From: an uncultured Gemmatimonadota bacterium | GTDB lineage: Bacteria; Gemmatimonadota; Gemmatimonadetes; Palauibacterales; Palauibacteraceae | Assembly: GCA_913043255.1 (NCBI GenBank) | Contig: CAJWLK010000002.1 | Span: forward strand, 245,305 to 309,304 | Reading direction: 5' to 3' | Length of the DNA stretch: 64,000 nucleotides | Shown: one piece after another, positions 42,987-52,805 of the stretch | How the letters are laid out: each line of letters starts with the position of its first letter | How positions within the stretch are numbered: position 1 is the first letter of the stretch | Notes under the pieces: model-generated | Databases searched by the model: none | What the model was told of the DNA's origin: nothing | Seen by the model: the letters and a program-made list of their open reading frames with translations, nothing else | Program-made: the position numbers and the translations under genes

Positions 42987-43955
42987 GTGCCAACTCTCGG
43001 CCTCTACCAACATCCAGACTGTAGTCGCCACGACACCGGCTGGAATCACCCCGAACACCAAGGGCGGCTTCGTGCTGTCATGGGTGCACTTGAACGGACC
43101 CTGCCCGATCTCCACGAGGATGTTTTACCCATCCTGGCAGAACCAGCTCTCGAGCCGGATCTAGAGATGGTACACACCCGTAATCACATTGGGCGTGTTC
43201 GAAGCGCATGTGAGCAGGCACTTGAGACTGGTCAGATAATCAAAGTGGATGACGACACGGTGGTCTCGCCCGGTAGCTGGAATGCGGCGCTTGCGGCCGT
43301 CGGTTGCGGATTTGCAGCCGTACGGGATGTTTTATCTGGTCGTCAATTGGGGGGGTTTTGCCCCATACGACCTCCAGGTCACCATGCTACTCAAGATCGC
43401 GCTATGGGGTTTTGCCTGTTCAATAATGTGGCCCTGGCAGCACGACGAGCCCTCGCCAACCCTAGTGTCTCTCGAGTGCTTATTGCTGATTGGGACGTAC
43501 ATCACGGAAATGGTACGCAAGACATCTTCTACGAAGACCCGTCTGTATTCTTCTTTTCCATGCATCAATCACCGTTGTACCCAGGGACAGGAGCCGTAAC
43601 TGAAACAGGCCGCGGTTCTGGTGAAGGCTTCACGCGAAATTTGCCCATGGCTCCCGGTCTTCCATCAAGTCAGTACGTTGGGGCGTTTCTCGAAGGGTTG
43701 GACCATGTACTTAACGGCTTTGAACCGGACTTTGTGTTAATCTCAGCAGGCTTTGACGCAGGGATTGAGGATCCGTTGGGAGGCTTCACGCTTGAACAAG
43801 ATGATTTTGCAATCTTAACTCGTGCGGTCGTTGAAAAGACTCGTGCGACTGCGAACGGCCGCGTGGTTTCGTTTCTGGAGGGTGGCTACAATTCGGCCGA
43901 ACTCGGCCGGAACGTTGCATCGCACCTGACCACACTGCGCGATGTGCTTGTCTGA
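42987..43955 (+). CDS. Histone deacetylase-family (acetoin utilisation/acetylpolyamine-type) amidohydrolase
   Basis: The 322-residue protein shows the class II HDAC motifs: RPPGHHA (catalytic His pair), ADWDVHHGNGTQ and SAGFDAG, which carry the zinc ligands, and EGGYN. It probably removes acetyl groups from small amines or protein lysines. GTG 42987 begins the conserved region but has a weak ribosome binding site. A 153 bp gap separates it from the phosphoesterase gene. Confidence 0.92.
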   Translation: MPTLGLYQHPDCSRHDTGWNHPEHQGRLRAVMGALERTLPDLHEDVLPILAEPALEPDLEMVHTRNHIGRVRSACEQALETGQIIKVDDDTVVSPGSWNAALAAVGCGFAAVRDVLSGRQLGGFCPIRPPGHHATQDRAMGFCLFNNVALAARRALANPSVSRVLIADWDVHHGNGTQDIFYEDPSVFFFSMHQSPLYPGTGAVTETGRGSGEGFTRNLPMAPGLPSSQYVGAFLEGLDHVLNGFEPDFVLISAGFDAGIEDPLGGFTLEQDDFAILTRAVVEKTRATANGRVVSFLEGGYNSAELGRNVASHLTTLRDVLV

Positions 43956-44005
43956 TCATTTTGAGATGATCAAGGTGAACCGTATGAGAGAAATGAAGGC
44001 TATGT

Positions 44006-45235
44006 ATGCCGAATCTTGATCCCACATTCATTGATACGGCAACGCGCGAGATGCGAAGCCACGGTATCGACGGATGGTTACTCTACGATTTTCGAGCGCG
44101 GAATCAGATTGCGGCTGACTTGATCGGCCTGCCAGAGGGACAGAAGCGACGATATTTTGTGCTTGTCAAACCAGGGATTGAACCTGTCGCGCTGGTTCAA
44201 CGGATCGAAATCCCTGGGTGGGATGGTTGGCCGTATGAACTGAGAAGCTACGTAAGCTGGAAAGACCTGGAGGACAACCTTCGGGCGTTGCTCGACGATA
44301 TGGAAGTTGTGGCAATGGAAGTCAGTCCGATTGATTCCATTCCATACGTCGATAACGTACCCGCCGGTGTCGTCGAGCTTGTAGAATCGCTCGGACCGAA
44401 GGTGGTCAGCTCAGTCGATTTGATCTCAAATACGGCCGCGCAATGGGGTGATCGAGGATACAGTCTTCACGTGGAAGCAGCGGAGATCTTGGCCCGGACC
44501 GCTCGCACTGCTTTTGAGTTGGCGTTCGGATGTGTAGGCCTGACGCCGCACGCGGACCCTCATACGGCAAAAGCTTACGACCTGGCCCAAACGCCTACCA
44601 TTCTGACGGAGCATGACTTAGCAGAGTGGATTCGACTGTGGCTCACGGGGCAAGGTCTTGTAGAGGTGGACACGATTGTGGCTGTCGGGAGCAACGCAGC
44701 AAAGCCACACTATGAACCGCTGGCGGAAGGGTCCTCTCCGATTGCTGAAAATCAAGTGTTAATGGTCGATTTATGGGGCCGAGTTGGTGGTGAACCGGAG
44801 GCTGTGTTTGCTGATCAAACGTGGATGGGTTTTCTGGGGCCCAACCCGCCCGCGGACGTTACCGATGCTTGGGGAGCCGTCGTAGCAGCTCGTGATGGTG
44901 CAGTAGATGCTATCCGACGGAATCCAAACGCAACTGGGGCAGACGCAGATCGGTGTGCCCGTAAGATTCTGATTGGGCGAGGGTATGAGGATGCAATTTT
45001 CCACCGGACAGGCCATGGCATCGATCGAGAGATTCACGGTGTGGGTCCGACACTCGACAGCATAGAAATGCGGGACGACCGTCACCTTGTCCCTGGTATT
45101 GGGTTTTCGGTCGAACCTGGAGTATATCTGGAGGGCCACTTTGGCCAACGCACCGAAATTGATGTCTATATGAGGGAGGCAGGCCCAGAGGTCACTCCCT
45201 CGCAGATCCAACACGATTTATGGTGCGCCGAATAG
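44006..45235 (+). CDS. M24-family metallopeptidase (Xaa-Pro aminopeptidase-like)
   Basis: The 409-residue protein has an N-terminal creatinase-like domain and the C-terminal pita-bread domain. All five metal ligands are visible: Asp in MVDLWG and VFADQTW, His in RTGHGIDREIHG, and Glu in SVEPGVY and RTEIDV. It probably trims Xaa-Pro peptides in the cytoplasm, as no signal peptide is present. It is 28 bp before a dipeptide epimerase gene, suggesting a peptide-use pair. Confidence 0.92.
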   Translation: MPNLDPTFIDTATREMRSHGIDGWLLYDFRARNQIAADLIGLPEGQKRRYFVLVKPGIEPVALVQRIEIPGWDGWPYELRSYVSWKDLEDNLRALLDDMEVVAMEVSPIDSIPYVDNVPAGVVELVESLGPKVVSSVDLISNTAAQWGDRGYSLHVEAAEILARTARTAFELAFGCVGLTPHADPHTAKAYDLAQTPTILTEHDLAEWIRLWLTGQGLVEVDTIVAVGSNAAKPHYEPLAEGSSPIAENQVLMVDLWGRVGGEPEAVFADQTWMGFLGPNPPADVTDAWGAVVAARDGAVDAIRRNPNATGADADRCARKILIGRGYEDAIFHRTGHGIDREIHGVGPTLDSIEMRDDRHLVPGIGFSVEPGVYLEGHFGQRTEIDVYMREAGPEVTPSQIQHDLWCAE

Positions 45236-45263
45236 CACAAACTTCCCATGAAGTGAGGATACG

Positions 45264-46283
45264 ATGAACATCTCTTGGGAGACCTTTAAGGTCCATACTG
45301 CCCATCCTTTCGGGATCAGCCGCGGCGTTAAGACAGGTGATGATCTCGTATGGTTTCGATTGGAACACGAAGGTATTGAGGGGTGGGGAGAAGCCGCTCC
45401 TCAGGGGTACTATGGCGAGAGTGCTGCTACCGTAGAGGCGGCACTACAAAAACTCGCTCCGAGCCTCGAACAAGTCGAAGATCCCTTCAGACTCGAACCG
45501 ATCGAGCGTGACCTGCGGTCCGCGTTAGGACACAATGGATCCGTTCACTCTGCGGTTTCGTCGGCGCTCCACGATTGGGTGGGTAAGCGTGTTGGACTTC
45601 CACTATGGAAGATGTGGGGGCTGGATCCAGCAAATGCGCCGCTAAGTTCGTTCACCATCGGCATTGATGAGCCGGATGTTATGGCGAAAAAGACGAAAGA
45701 AGCCTCTGAGTACCCCATCCTCAAGATTAAGCTGGGAAGTCCTGACGACGAAGCGCGACTGCGAGCCGTACGTGAAGCAGCTACTGACAAAACACTGAGG
45801 GTTGATGCGAATGCAGCTTGGACGCCCAGTGAGGCGGTCGAGGGGATAGCGATGTGTGCCCATTATGGTGTCGAGTTCGTCGAGCAGCCGTTGCCACACT
45901 GCGACTGGGATGAGCTGGCTTTTGTCCGCGCACGCGCTTCTTTGCCGATTGTGGTGGATGAGTCGAGCATCGTTGCCACGGACATCCCAAAGCTCGACGG
46001 TCTCGTGGACGGCATCAACATCAAACTTGCGAAATGTGGCGGTCCCAGAGAAGCAATTCGTATGGTGCACACTGCGCGTGCCTGCGGGCTTTCAGTGATG
46101 CTTGGGTGTATGCTCGAAACAACGTTGGGAATTGCAGCCGCTGCGCATGTCGCGCCGCTTGTGGATTACGTTGACCTCGATGGCGCGGCCCTGCTCAAGG
46201 AAGATCCTTTCACGGGGCCGCACCTCGAAGCGGGCCGAATTGTCCTAGGCGATGCGCCCGGGCTAGGAGTAGACCGCGCCTGA
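45264..46283 (+). CDS. Dipeptide epimerase (L-Ala-D/L-Glu epimerase family)
   Basis: This enolase-superfamily enzyme of 339 residues shows the catalytic KxK (LKIKLG near residue 154), metal ligands in VDANAAW, VEQPL and VDESS, the second catalytic Lys in IKLAKCGG, and the C-terminal DLDG. These are the hallmarks of dipeptide epimerases that act on L-Ala-D-Glu from murein or on related dipeptides. GAGG lies before ATG 45264. Neighbouring peptidase genes suit a role in peptide recycling. Confidence 0.92.
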   Translation: MNISWETFKVHTAHPFGISRGVKTGDDLVWFRLEHEGIEGWGEAAPQGYYGESAATVEAALQKLAPSLEQVEDPFRLEPIERDLRSALGHNGSVHSAVSSALHDWVGKRVGLPLWKMWGLDPANAPLSSFTIGIDEPDVMAKKTKEASEYPILKIKLGSPDDEARLRAVREAATDKTLRVDANAAWTPSEAVEGIAMCAHYGVEFVEQPLPHCDWDELAFVRARASLPIVVDESSIVATDIPKLDGLVDGINIKLAKCGGPREAIRMVHTARACGLSVMLGCMLETTLGIAAAAHVAPLVDYVDLDGAALLKEDPFTGPHLEAGRIVLGDAPGLGVDRA

Positions 46284-46333
46284 CGGACATAATGCTTGCC
46301 GGGCAGTACAAAACCCGGAAAGCAGGACGCAAA

Positions 46334-46936
46334 CTAGTTTCCGAACGGAATGTGAATGTGGGCGTTTTCCCAAGAGAGCATGAAATGTCCCTCCATGTGC
46401 TCGTAGACGAGCGTCTCGACCATCTCCTCTGTAGCACCAACGTTTGCGGAAAAACTGCCTAGTTCCGTGCTACGGACATCGTCGTTGATTGGGACCCCCC
46501 AGCGCTCAAAGTTCGAATTCACAAAAAATTCCCACTCGCTCTCTCCGGGTATTGCATAGAGTGAATAGCTTCCAGCCTCGAGTGGAATGCCACCAAGAGT
46601 GGTTGCTGCCGACAAGTGAAGGGTTGTCGGCTCGTTAGCGCCTCCGCGCCAAGGTGCCCCGAAAGGAACAAGTCCACCCATAATCTCGCGATCTCGTGCG
46701 GATGGGGCGCCGTAGCAAAGCAGACCTTCGCCGCCTTCATACTCGAACCGAACCTCTTGCAACGGGCTCGCCCGGCCTTCGAGAGCAACTATATCTCCCA
46801 TAACCAGGCAGCTTAAATCCGAACTAACAGCTGCATCAGCGACCGGCGCTTCCGCAGCGGTGTCCATAGTTTCATCGCCAGTGTTACATGCTACGGCGAA
46901 GAAAACCATCAAGAACAAAGAGCTGTAACTTCTCAT
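46334..46936 (-). CDS. DUF2911 lipoprotein
   Basis: The 200-residue protein has a lipoprotein signal with lipobox FAVAC (Cys about residue 17) and an acidic linker. The DUF2911 domain follows (GLVPFGAPWRGGANEPTTLHLS, PLEAGSYSLYAIPGESEWEFFVNS, VETLVYE). ATG 46936 with AAGG upstream fits the signal peptide; an in-frame start at 47008 would add residues before it. The role of DUF2911 is unknown, and these lipoproteins are common in Bacteroidota and Gemmatimonadota. The gene is convergent with the dipeptide epimerase gene. Confidence 0.88.
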   Translation of the reverse strand: MRSYSSLFLMVFFAVACNTGDETMDTAAEAPVADAAVSSDLSCLVMGDIVALEGRASPLQEVRFEYEGGEGLLCYGAPSARDREIMGGLVPFGAPWRGGANEPTTLHLSAATTLGGIPLEAGSYSLYAIPGESEWEFFVNSNFERWGVPINDDVRSTELGSFSANVGATEEMVETLVYEHMEGHFMLSWENAHIHIPFGN

Positions 46937-47158
46937 ATGTCTACCTTCGAAATCAGTGCCCATAAGAGGGCGTCCACTTATGGCGACGTTGACCAATCTT
47001 CGCCGCAACTACGGGTACCCATACCCTAACTAGAGCATCAGGCTCCTGAAGGATTTTGCCCACCAGTAGTTGTACGCCGCAACTGGTGACATGGAATCCC
47101 GTTCAATTCAACACTTACAGATAACAACATCGACCGAACTCGAACTCCGTCCTTATCG

Positions 47159-49417
47159 CTACCTGGTGCCAGTTCCAGAGTCTTCACTAATCCTATCACC
47201 ATCACCTTCGAAATGATCACTGTACCAAGAAAGGATTCGATTCCAATGATCATGGAAATCGGCAACAGTGCTGGTTCGTCCGGCGCCGTGCCCCGCGTTC
47301 ATATAATGCACCCAGACCACTTCCTTATCGAGTCGCCGTAGCGCGTAATACATCTCGCGCTGGTTGGTTGCGGGAACATTCCAGTCGCCTTCTCCACTCA
47401 TGAGCAAAAGTGGGGTGTTGATACGGTCTGCGTTGAGAATTGCAGTATGCGCTAGGTATTTTTGCGGTTGCTCCCACAAGGTCGCCCCGAGGCGATCCTG
47501 GCCGCTTTCAGCTGCGTAATAATTCCGCACCGTGATCTTTGGGCTGTCTCCGAGAAAACTGATGATGTTCACTTTCCCTGAAATGTTTATTGCTGCGGCG
47601 AACCGATCAGTTTGAGTTACCAAGAGATTTGTGGCATAACCGCCATAGCTCGTTCCGTGGACTCCAAGTTTTTCTTTGTCAACTAGTCCGCGGTCGATCA
47701 GTGTATTGATGCCGGCAGTTACCCCCTTGAGCCACCCTTCACCGGGAAACCCTGTTTCAAGGCGTACAGACGGACGAAAACCGAAAAATCCGGCGTTTGC
47801 CAACAAGTTCATGCGGTGGTTAAAGCCGTTATCGAAGAACTCTTCATAAATTTCAGCCACAAGGGGGTAGCGCTGGCCGGGTTTGTAATCCACAGGATAG
47901 TAGAGAATACCATGCAATGTCCGACCGTCGACGTCGAGATATTCTACGAGTTCGCTGCGAGTAAGTTTTCGATCGGCCATCCACGGATTCAAATTGGTCA
48001 GCCGCTCTGTGTCGTCAAAATTGGAGTCCGCGACAAATAGATCGTTAGGCATGTCTCCGTTGGAAAACGCGTAGAAAACCCGTTCTCCGGTTTCCGAAAA
48101 ACGCCAGTTGCTATATAGGCCGGTATCCTTAATCAGGTCGTGGGTGCGTCGTGACTCAAGATCGTACCTGACGAGACCCCGCTCCCATTTGTCACGGGCA
48201 GAATATGTCATGAGGAGCGTTCGACCGTCCGGACTCCAGCTGACCGGCCGTTGGCGTGGCGCTGTCGAATCGCTTTCGGGTAATGAGAGGACAAGCTCGT
48301 TGTCCCCGTTGGACGCATCAATTAAGTGATACCCTTCTTTAGAAGACACCAAGATGGCGTCTCCGTCCGTCCGCCAGCGCACAAAACTATATCTTACCTG
48401 AGTCGAATCTCCCCCCGCCTTATGGTCGTCGTCTGTGTCATTACTAGTAAGGTTGAGGGCCTCATCGTCTCCGATCGACTGTACAAATACATCGCCATCC
48501 TCGCTGAAGGCGAAAGCATTGCCGGCATCGTTCCATGTGATATTGAGACGTGAATCACTTTCACCCTTCAAAAGTCGCGTCGATCTATCCGCGAGATTTA
48601 GTGTGTGAACCGAGTAGTCCGTGCCGTCTTGGCGTGTGTAGGAGGTGGTCGTTGGGTCGACGCTAAGATAGCTAATGTGGTTCCCATCCTCTGACTGCGA
48701 GATGTTTTGGAGTGAGACCTCGTGGTCAAATAGTTCTCGAACCTCTTGTGATGGCAGCTCGACGATGGCTGGAATTGACAGTTGTCCTCGGTTACGTACC
48801 GCATCCCAGGCGAGGAACGGTTCGCTAGAGTCTTGAACAATTGTGGGGCCATAGGTCAGATTTTCATAAGCCTTCCGGGATATTTCCGCCCACCCTTCCG
48901 CACGGAGTGTGACCAGGATACCGGTTCCATCCGGGCGCCATTCGAGAGGCGAGTTCGATGCGATATTCTTGGACGTTCTAAGGTCAACCTTTCGTGTCTG
49001 GTTATGCTCCCGATCATAGGTATATAGGGAATATTGCTCTCCATCCAGATAAAAGAACGCCAGGGTTTTCCCATCAGGCGACCAATCGAAGGCGCGCGTC
49101 TGGACCTTAGAGTCGAAAACGGGCGTTTGGTTTCCAGTCGAAGCGTCGATGACCAGCACATCGGCAAAAGATGGTGCAATATAAGTTGGGTCACCGAAAC
49201 GCATGTGATCAACATTCTTTCGGTCTCGTGATGTCCATCGTGTCGCAGCCACAAATCGACCGTCTGGAGTCAACGCTTCAATGGATATTTGCGCTATGTT
49301 CAGTGCGTCTTCGGTAGTGAAGGCCCTAGACTCTTGAGCGCGGAGAGGCGTCGCCACCATCGGAAGCAACAAGAGTGACACACAAAAGCAGTTCAACATC
49401 TGCGGGATCTTATACAT
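47159..49417 (-). CDS. Secreted S9-family prolyl oligopeptidase-like peptidase
   Basis: The 752-residue protein starts with a signal peptide ending PLRAQ. A beta-propeller region with repeated DWSPDGKT- and EWRPDGT-like blades spans about residues 40-480. A C-terminal alpha/beta hydrolase domain carries the Ser in GTSYGG (about S590), the Asp in GEGDWNVP and the His in NAGHGAG. It should hydrolyse oligopeptides in the periplasm. ATG 49417 is used, with GAGG six bases away; a TTG lies one codon before it. The 220 bp downstream of it, to the DUF2911 gene, shows nothing firm. Confidence 0.93.
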   Translation of the reverse strand: MYKIPQMLNCFCVSLLLLPMVATPLRAQESRAFTTEDALNIAQISIEALTPDGRFVAATRWTSRDRKNVDHMRFGDPTYIAPSFADVLVIDASTGNQTPVFDSKVQTRAFDWSPDGKTLAFFYLDGEQYSLYTYDREHNQTRKVDLRTSKNIASNSPLEWRPDGTGILVTLRAEGWAEISRKAYENLTYGPTIVQDSSEPFLAWDAVRNRGQLSIPAIVELPSQEVRELFDHEVSLQNISQSEDGNHISYLSVDPTTTSYTRQDGTDYSVHTLNLADRSTRLLKGESDSRLNITWNDAGNAFAFSEDGDVFVQSIGDDEALNLTSNDTDDDHKAGGDSTQVRYSFVRWRTDGDAILVSSKEGYHLIDASNGDNELVLSLPESDSTAPRQRPVSWSPDGRTLLMTYSARDKWERGLVRYDLESRRTHDLIKDTGLYSNWRFSETGERVFYAFSNGDMPNDLFVADSNFDDTERLTNLNPWMADRKLTRSELVEYLDVDGRTLHGILYYPVDYKPGQRYPLVAEIYEEFFDNGFNHRMNLLANAGFFGFRPSVRLETGFPGEGWLKGVTAGINTLIDRGLVDKEKLGVHGTSYGGYATNLLVTQTDRFAAAINISGKVNIISFLGDSPKITVRNYYAAESGQDRLGATLWEQPQKYLAHTAILNADRINTPLLLMSGEGDWNVPATNQREMYYALRRLDKEVVWVHYMNAGHGAGRTSTVADFHDHWNRILSWYSDHFEGDGDRISEDSGTGTR

Positions 49418-49482
49418 CAAAGCCTCGCTAGGTGGGTTGGATCAGACAGCGGGATCTTTCTCGAAGGTGACTAACAATCAAA

Positions 49483-49953
49483 CTAGCCTACTCGTTGATA
49501 GATAGCATGATTCACGCGGACGATATCCCCATTTTCATCCAATCGTACATATTCATTAGTGATGGTGTCTCCGTCTTCTGATAGAGTATTGATAATCACC
49601 TGGTAGACACGTCCACCCCTCGCATTCGAGATCCGAGTAGTGTTTTCGTTGACTATTTCGACAGCGGTCTCTGCGCCCTCCTGCCCCATAACCGGGCGGA
49701 ACGCACCGTCGAACAACGTGACGTAGCTCCATTTTGAATGTTGCCCCCGGGCATTTGTGGACTCGACGGTGATGCGCATACCGTCGTCCCCATATGGTTC
49801 ATAGGTCATAACATTGCTTGAAGGCGGAGGTGCAGTCGATTCTAGCTTCCAGACGCCGAATCGTGGATTAGACGCCTGCGCAAATGTGTTAGTAACTGTA
49901 ACCAGCACGGCCGCTAGAGTGCTGAGGACAATGGCAAAACGTCGCGTTTTCAT
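49483..49953 (-). CDS. Secreted protein of unknown function
   Basis: The 156-residue protein has a clear signal peptide (residues 1-25, cleavage after TFAQ). A small beta-rich domain begins NPRFGVWKLES, with YVTLFDGAFRPVMG and a C-terminal ending HAIYQRVG. The FGVWKL opening and strand pattern suggest a lipocalin-like barrel. AGGAG precedes ATG 49953. The S9 peptidase gene follows on the same strand after 65 bp. Confidence 0.75.
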   Translation of the reverse strand: MKTRRFAIVLSTLAAVLVTVTNTFAQASNPRFGVWKLESTAPPPSSNVMTYEPYGDDGMRITVESTNARGQHSKWSYVTLFDGAFRPVMGQEGAETAVEIVNENTTRISNARGGRVYQVIINTLSEDGDTITNEYVRLDENGDIVRVNHAIYQRVG

Positions 49954-50072
49954 CTGAGAGCTCCTGTTTTTGCAGATATAGCGAGGCTACTGTTTTGGCG
50001 TGCATAATGCACTATCAGATGAAGATATGATCATGCGACGAACTATTTTTCTTCCCTAATTGAGGTCGACGA

Positions 50073-51170
50073 ATGTGGTATGAACGCATGGACCTTGAGG
50101 ATTGGTTCGACACGTACCAATTCGCCGTTGACTATGACGTTGGTGAAAGTGCCGTCAAGTTTCTAACGCTTGGCGATCTTGGGATGGACCTAACGTCTGT
50201 GGCCCTCCGTTATGGGCACCATAAAGGCCTGCCGGAGTTGCGGGAGGTCTTGGCCAATGATTACGAAGGACTGTCGGCCGATGACGTTATTGTGACGGCC
50301 GGTGGCAGTGAAGCAAACTTCGCCATTGTCTCAGCTCTTGTTAAGCCAGGCGATCATGTTGTTGTCGAGCACCCAAACTATCCCTCCCTGTACGAAGTCC
50401 CGCGGTCGTTGGGTTGCGATGTGGCACTTTTTCGACTTCGACGTGAGAATGCGTTCAAGCCGGATTGGGACGAACTCGAACGACTTATTACGCCAAAGAC
50501 CAAGCTCATCAGTCTAACGCATCCCAACAATCCCACGGGATCTATGATTGACACGGCGGAATTCGAGCGCGCGGTTTCTATTGCCGAATCATACGGCGTA
50601 TACCTGTTATTCGATGAGACATACCGGGAACTGTCTTACGGTGAACAGCTCCCGGGCGCTGGCGCCTCGAGTCCACACGTAATTTCACTTTCGAGCATGT
50701 CAAAAAGCTACGGACTGCCGGGCATTCGGATTGGTTGGCTGGCAACACGATCAGCTGAAGTGCGAGATGCCGTCTTGGCGATACGAGAGCAGGTGACGAT
50801 CACTAACAGTGCTCTTGGTGAACAGATCGCGTTTTCGGTGCTAAAGCGCAAAACCGAATTTATCGATCGAGCACGAACTCACGTGCAACAGAATTTCGAA
50901 ATAGTTCGAACGTGGATGGCCACACAAGAAGCCTTGGATTGGATCGAACCAGGAGCGGGTGTCGTCGGATTTCCGTGGATCGTGGATAGCCGCATCGATC
51001 CTGAAGAGATTTACACTAGGCTCGTGAAAGAGTACCGATCATTTGTAATCCCCGGACGTTGTTTCGAAATGGACAACGCGCATTTTCGACTGGGTTATGG
51101 GGGTGCCAAAGATGAGTTGCAGATTGGATTGGTGAACATCGGAAATGCTATCGCAGATTCTCTCGATTAA
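50073..51170 (+). CDS. Class I/II aminotransferase
   Basis: The 365-residue fold-type I PLP enzyme has VTAGGSEANF (phosphate-binding loop), THPNNPTGS, DETYRELSY and the PLP-Lys site SMSKSYGLPGIRIGW (about K211). A C-terminal Arg-containing FRLGYGG block binds the substrate carboxylate. It resembles aminotransferases annotated for capreomycidine or aspartate-like substrates; specificity is not evident. GAGG precedes ATG 50073. It lies alone between minus-strand genes. Confidence 0.88.
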   Translation: MWYERMDLEDWFDTYQFAVDYDVGESAVKFLTLGDLGMDLTSVALRYGHHKGLPELREVLANDYEGLSADDVIVTAGGSEANFAIVSALVKPGDHVVVEHPNYPSLYEVPRSLGCDVALFRLRRENAFKPDWDELERLITPKTKLISLTHPNNPTGSMIDTAEFERAVSIAESYGVYLLFDETYRELSYGEQLPGAGASSPHVISLSSMSKSYGLPGIRIGWLATRSAEVRDAVLAIREQVTITNSALGEQIAFSVLKRKTEFIDRARTHVQQNFEIVRTWMATQEALDWIEPGAGVVGFPWIVDSRIDPEEIYTRLVKEYRSFVIPGRCFEMDNAHFRLGYGGAKDELQIGLVNIGNAIADSLD

Positions 51171-51204
51171 GGGCTTGTTGACCGCTAGAAATAGGCCCAC
51201 ACCC

Positions 51205-51912
51205 CTACATCTGTAACGCTTTCGAAATCGCTTTTTCCGCCAGCCGAACCATTAATCGATAGCCGGCTTCATTGGGATGAACGCCATCTTCTGCGAGTGC
51301 AGGCGGAAGTCCTTGTCGGTGGTCAGCCATCGCTGAGTGGTAGTCGAGGTATACGACATCATTAGTGGCCGAGTAATCCTTGATCCACTTATTAAGCGCA
51401 ACGATTTTAGGTGCTGGTTTGAGCCCTGGCCTCCAGTGGTAGTCGTATGCGGGTAACACGGATGAGAGCACAACCCGTATCTTGTTCATCTTCGCCAGTT
51501 CCACCATCGATGCAAGATTGTTTTCAATCATGGTTTGGGTTGACGGACCAGTGTTGCCCGCGATGTCGTTGGTGCCAGCTAGGATCACGACAACTTTTGG
51601 ATCAAGTGCGATTACATCTTGGTGAAAACGCACAAGCATCTGAGGGGTGGTCTGTCCACTGATGCCTCTCCCCACATATGGTTTGCCCGGAAACATTTCT
51701 GGAAAATGGGAGGCCCATACATCCGTGATGGAATTGCCATAAAAGACAACTCGCTGCTCGCCATCCTTGGGTGGTCCGAGCTTTGCGTTCTCATCCTTAT
51801 ATCGAGCGAGGGAAGCCCAATCTTCGGTTTGACCTGACAGGGTTGAGATTGCCAAGGTGCCGACAATAGCGAAGATGAATGGAACAAGCAGGTAAGGTCT
51901 CACCATATTCAT
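51205..51912 (-). CDS. Secreted SGNH/GDSL hydrolase
   Basis: The 235-residue protein has an N-terminal signal or anchor segment (residues 5-25). The four SGNH blocks are FYGNSITDVW (Ser nucleophile), GRGISGQTT (Gly), LAGTNDIAG (Asn) and EDGVHPNEAGY (Asp-His). These are typical of periplasmic acyl-ester or carbohydrate esterases. ATG 51912 or ATG 51906 could serve as start, and neither has a strong ribosome binding site. The acyl substrate is unknown. Confidence 0.9.
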   Translation of the reverse strand: MNMVRPYLLVPFIFAIVGTLAISTLSGQTEDWASLARYKDENAKLGPPKDGEQRVVFYGNSITDVWASHFPEMFPGKPYVGRGISGQTTPQMLVRFHQDVIALDPKVVVILAGTNDIAGNTGPSTQTMIENNLASMVELAKMNKIRVVLSSVLPAYDYHWRPGLKPAPKIVALNKWIKDYSATNDVVYLDYHSAMADHRQGLPPALAEDGVHPNEAGYRLMVRLAEKAISKALQM

Positions 51913-51976
51913 GTCAGGTATCTACCTGCTATCCCCCCCCTGTAACGACCAGCGATACGGGTCCGTCTCAGGCGTA

Positions 51977-52750
51977 CTAGGATTGTTCCCTGAGGAACGT
52001 TAAGTCGTCTTCGCCTGAGAGTTCGGGTGCGAAGGTATAACCATCCTCACTAAAATCCTTCAAGCCTTCCTTGCTGTCGACGCGGTTCTGGACGATGAAG
52101 CGCGCCATTTTTCCTCTCGCCTTTTTTACCACAAAACCAAAGCTCCGGGGAACGCCATCTCGAATTTCCTTGAAGTGGCAGGTGATGAATGGGCCGGCTA
52201 GTCCCTTAGGCTGGATGGCTTTGATGTACTCGTTGGAGGCTAGGCATACGACTGTTCGATTGTCGTGAGATTTTGTCGCTTCATTACATGCGTCTGTAAG
52301 CTGAGAGCCCCAAAATTCATACAGATTCTTGCCATGCCGTGTGGAAAGTTTTGTGCCCATTTCCAACCGATAGGGCTGAATGAGATCGAGAGGTCGTAGC
52401 ATCCCGTAGAGGCCAGAAAGAATGTTCAGGCGATCCTGTGCGTACGTGAGGTCATTATTCTCTAGCGTATCTGCGTCTAGCCCCACAAAGGTGTCGCCAC
52501 GGAACGTGAATACCGCTTGCTTTGCGTTGTTCGGTGTAAAAGGCGTTTCATATTGTTCGAAGCGGGCGTGGTTTAATTCGGTTAAGGCATCCGAGATCTT
52601 CATTAGACTCTTGAGTTTGGTTTTCCCTAGATCCTTTACCGTATCCACGAGTTCGCCACTTTTGTCCAGCAATTGGGGTACTGTGAAGTCGTCCAAGGGC
52701 GCTTCGCTATCGGTATCCAACTTCTTGGCCGGAGATATGAGAGCCAGCAC
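51977..52750 (-). CDS. yaaA: Peroxide stress protein YaaA (DUF328)
   Basis: The 257-residue protein begins MLALISPAKKLD and contains NLYEFWGSQLTD, VVCLASNEYIKA, RSFGFVVKKARGKMARF and a FSEDGYTF end-block, all diagnostic of YaaA. The E. coli protein binds DNA and lowers free iron damage under peroxide stress. GTG 52750 has AGGA seven bases upstream. It is 55 bp from the symporter gene on the same strand, with no evident functional link. Confidence 0.95.
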   Translation of the reverse strand: MLALISPAKKLDTDSEAPLDDFTVPQLLDKSGELVDTVKDLGKTKLKSLMKISDALTELNHARFEQYETPFTPNNAKQAVFTFRGDTFVGLDADTLENNDLTYAQDRLNILSGLYGMLRPLDLIQPYRLEMGTKLSTRHGKNLYEFWGSQLTDACNEATKSHDNRTVVCLASNEYIKAIQPKGLAGPFITCHFKEIRDGVPRSFGFVVKKARGKMARFIVQNRVDSKEGLKDFSEDGYTFAPELSGEDDLTFLREQS

Positions 52751-52805
52751 GTCATTTCCTTTCCCATTTAAGCCAGACGAAACGGCTTGATTATGTATTT
52801 TAACT

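Noticed and set aside
46284..46333. CCGGG/CCCGG hairpin between the dipeptide epimerase and DUF2911 genes
   Set aside because: A 5 bp stem with a 10 nt loop and no T-run does not support a terminator.
47038..47265. 75-codon minus-strand frame overlapping the S9 peptidase end
   Set aside because: It is out of frame with the conserved peptidase, without a ribosome binding site or family resemblance.
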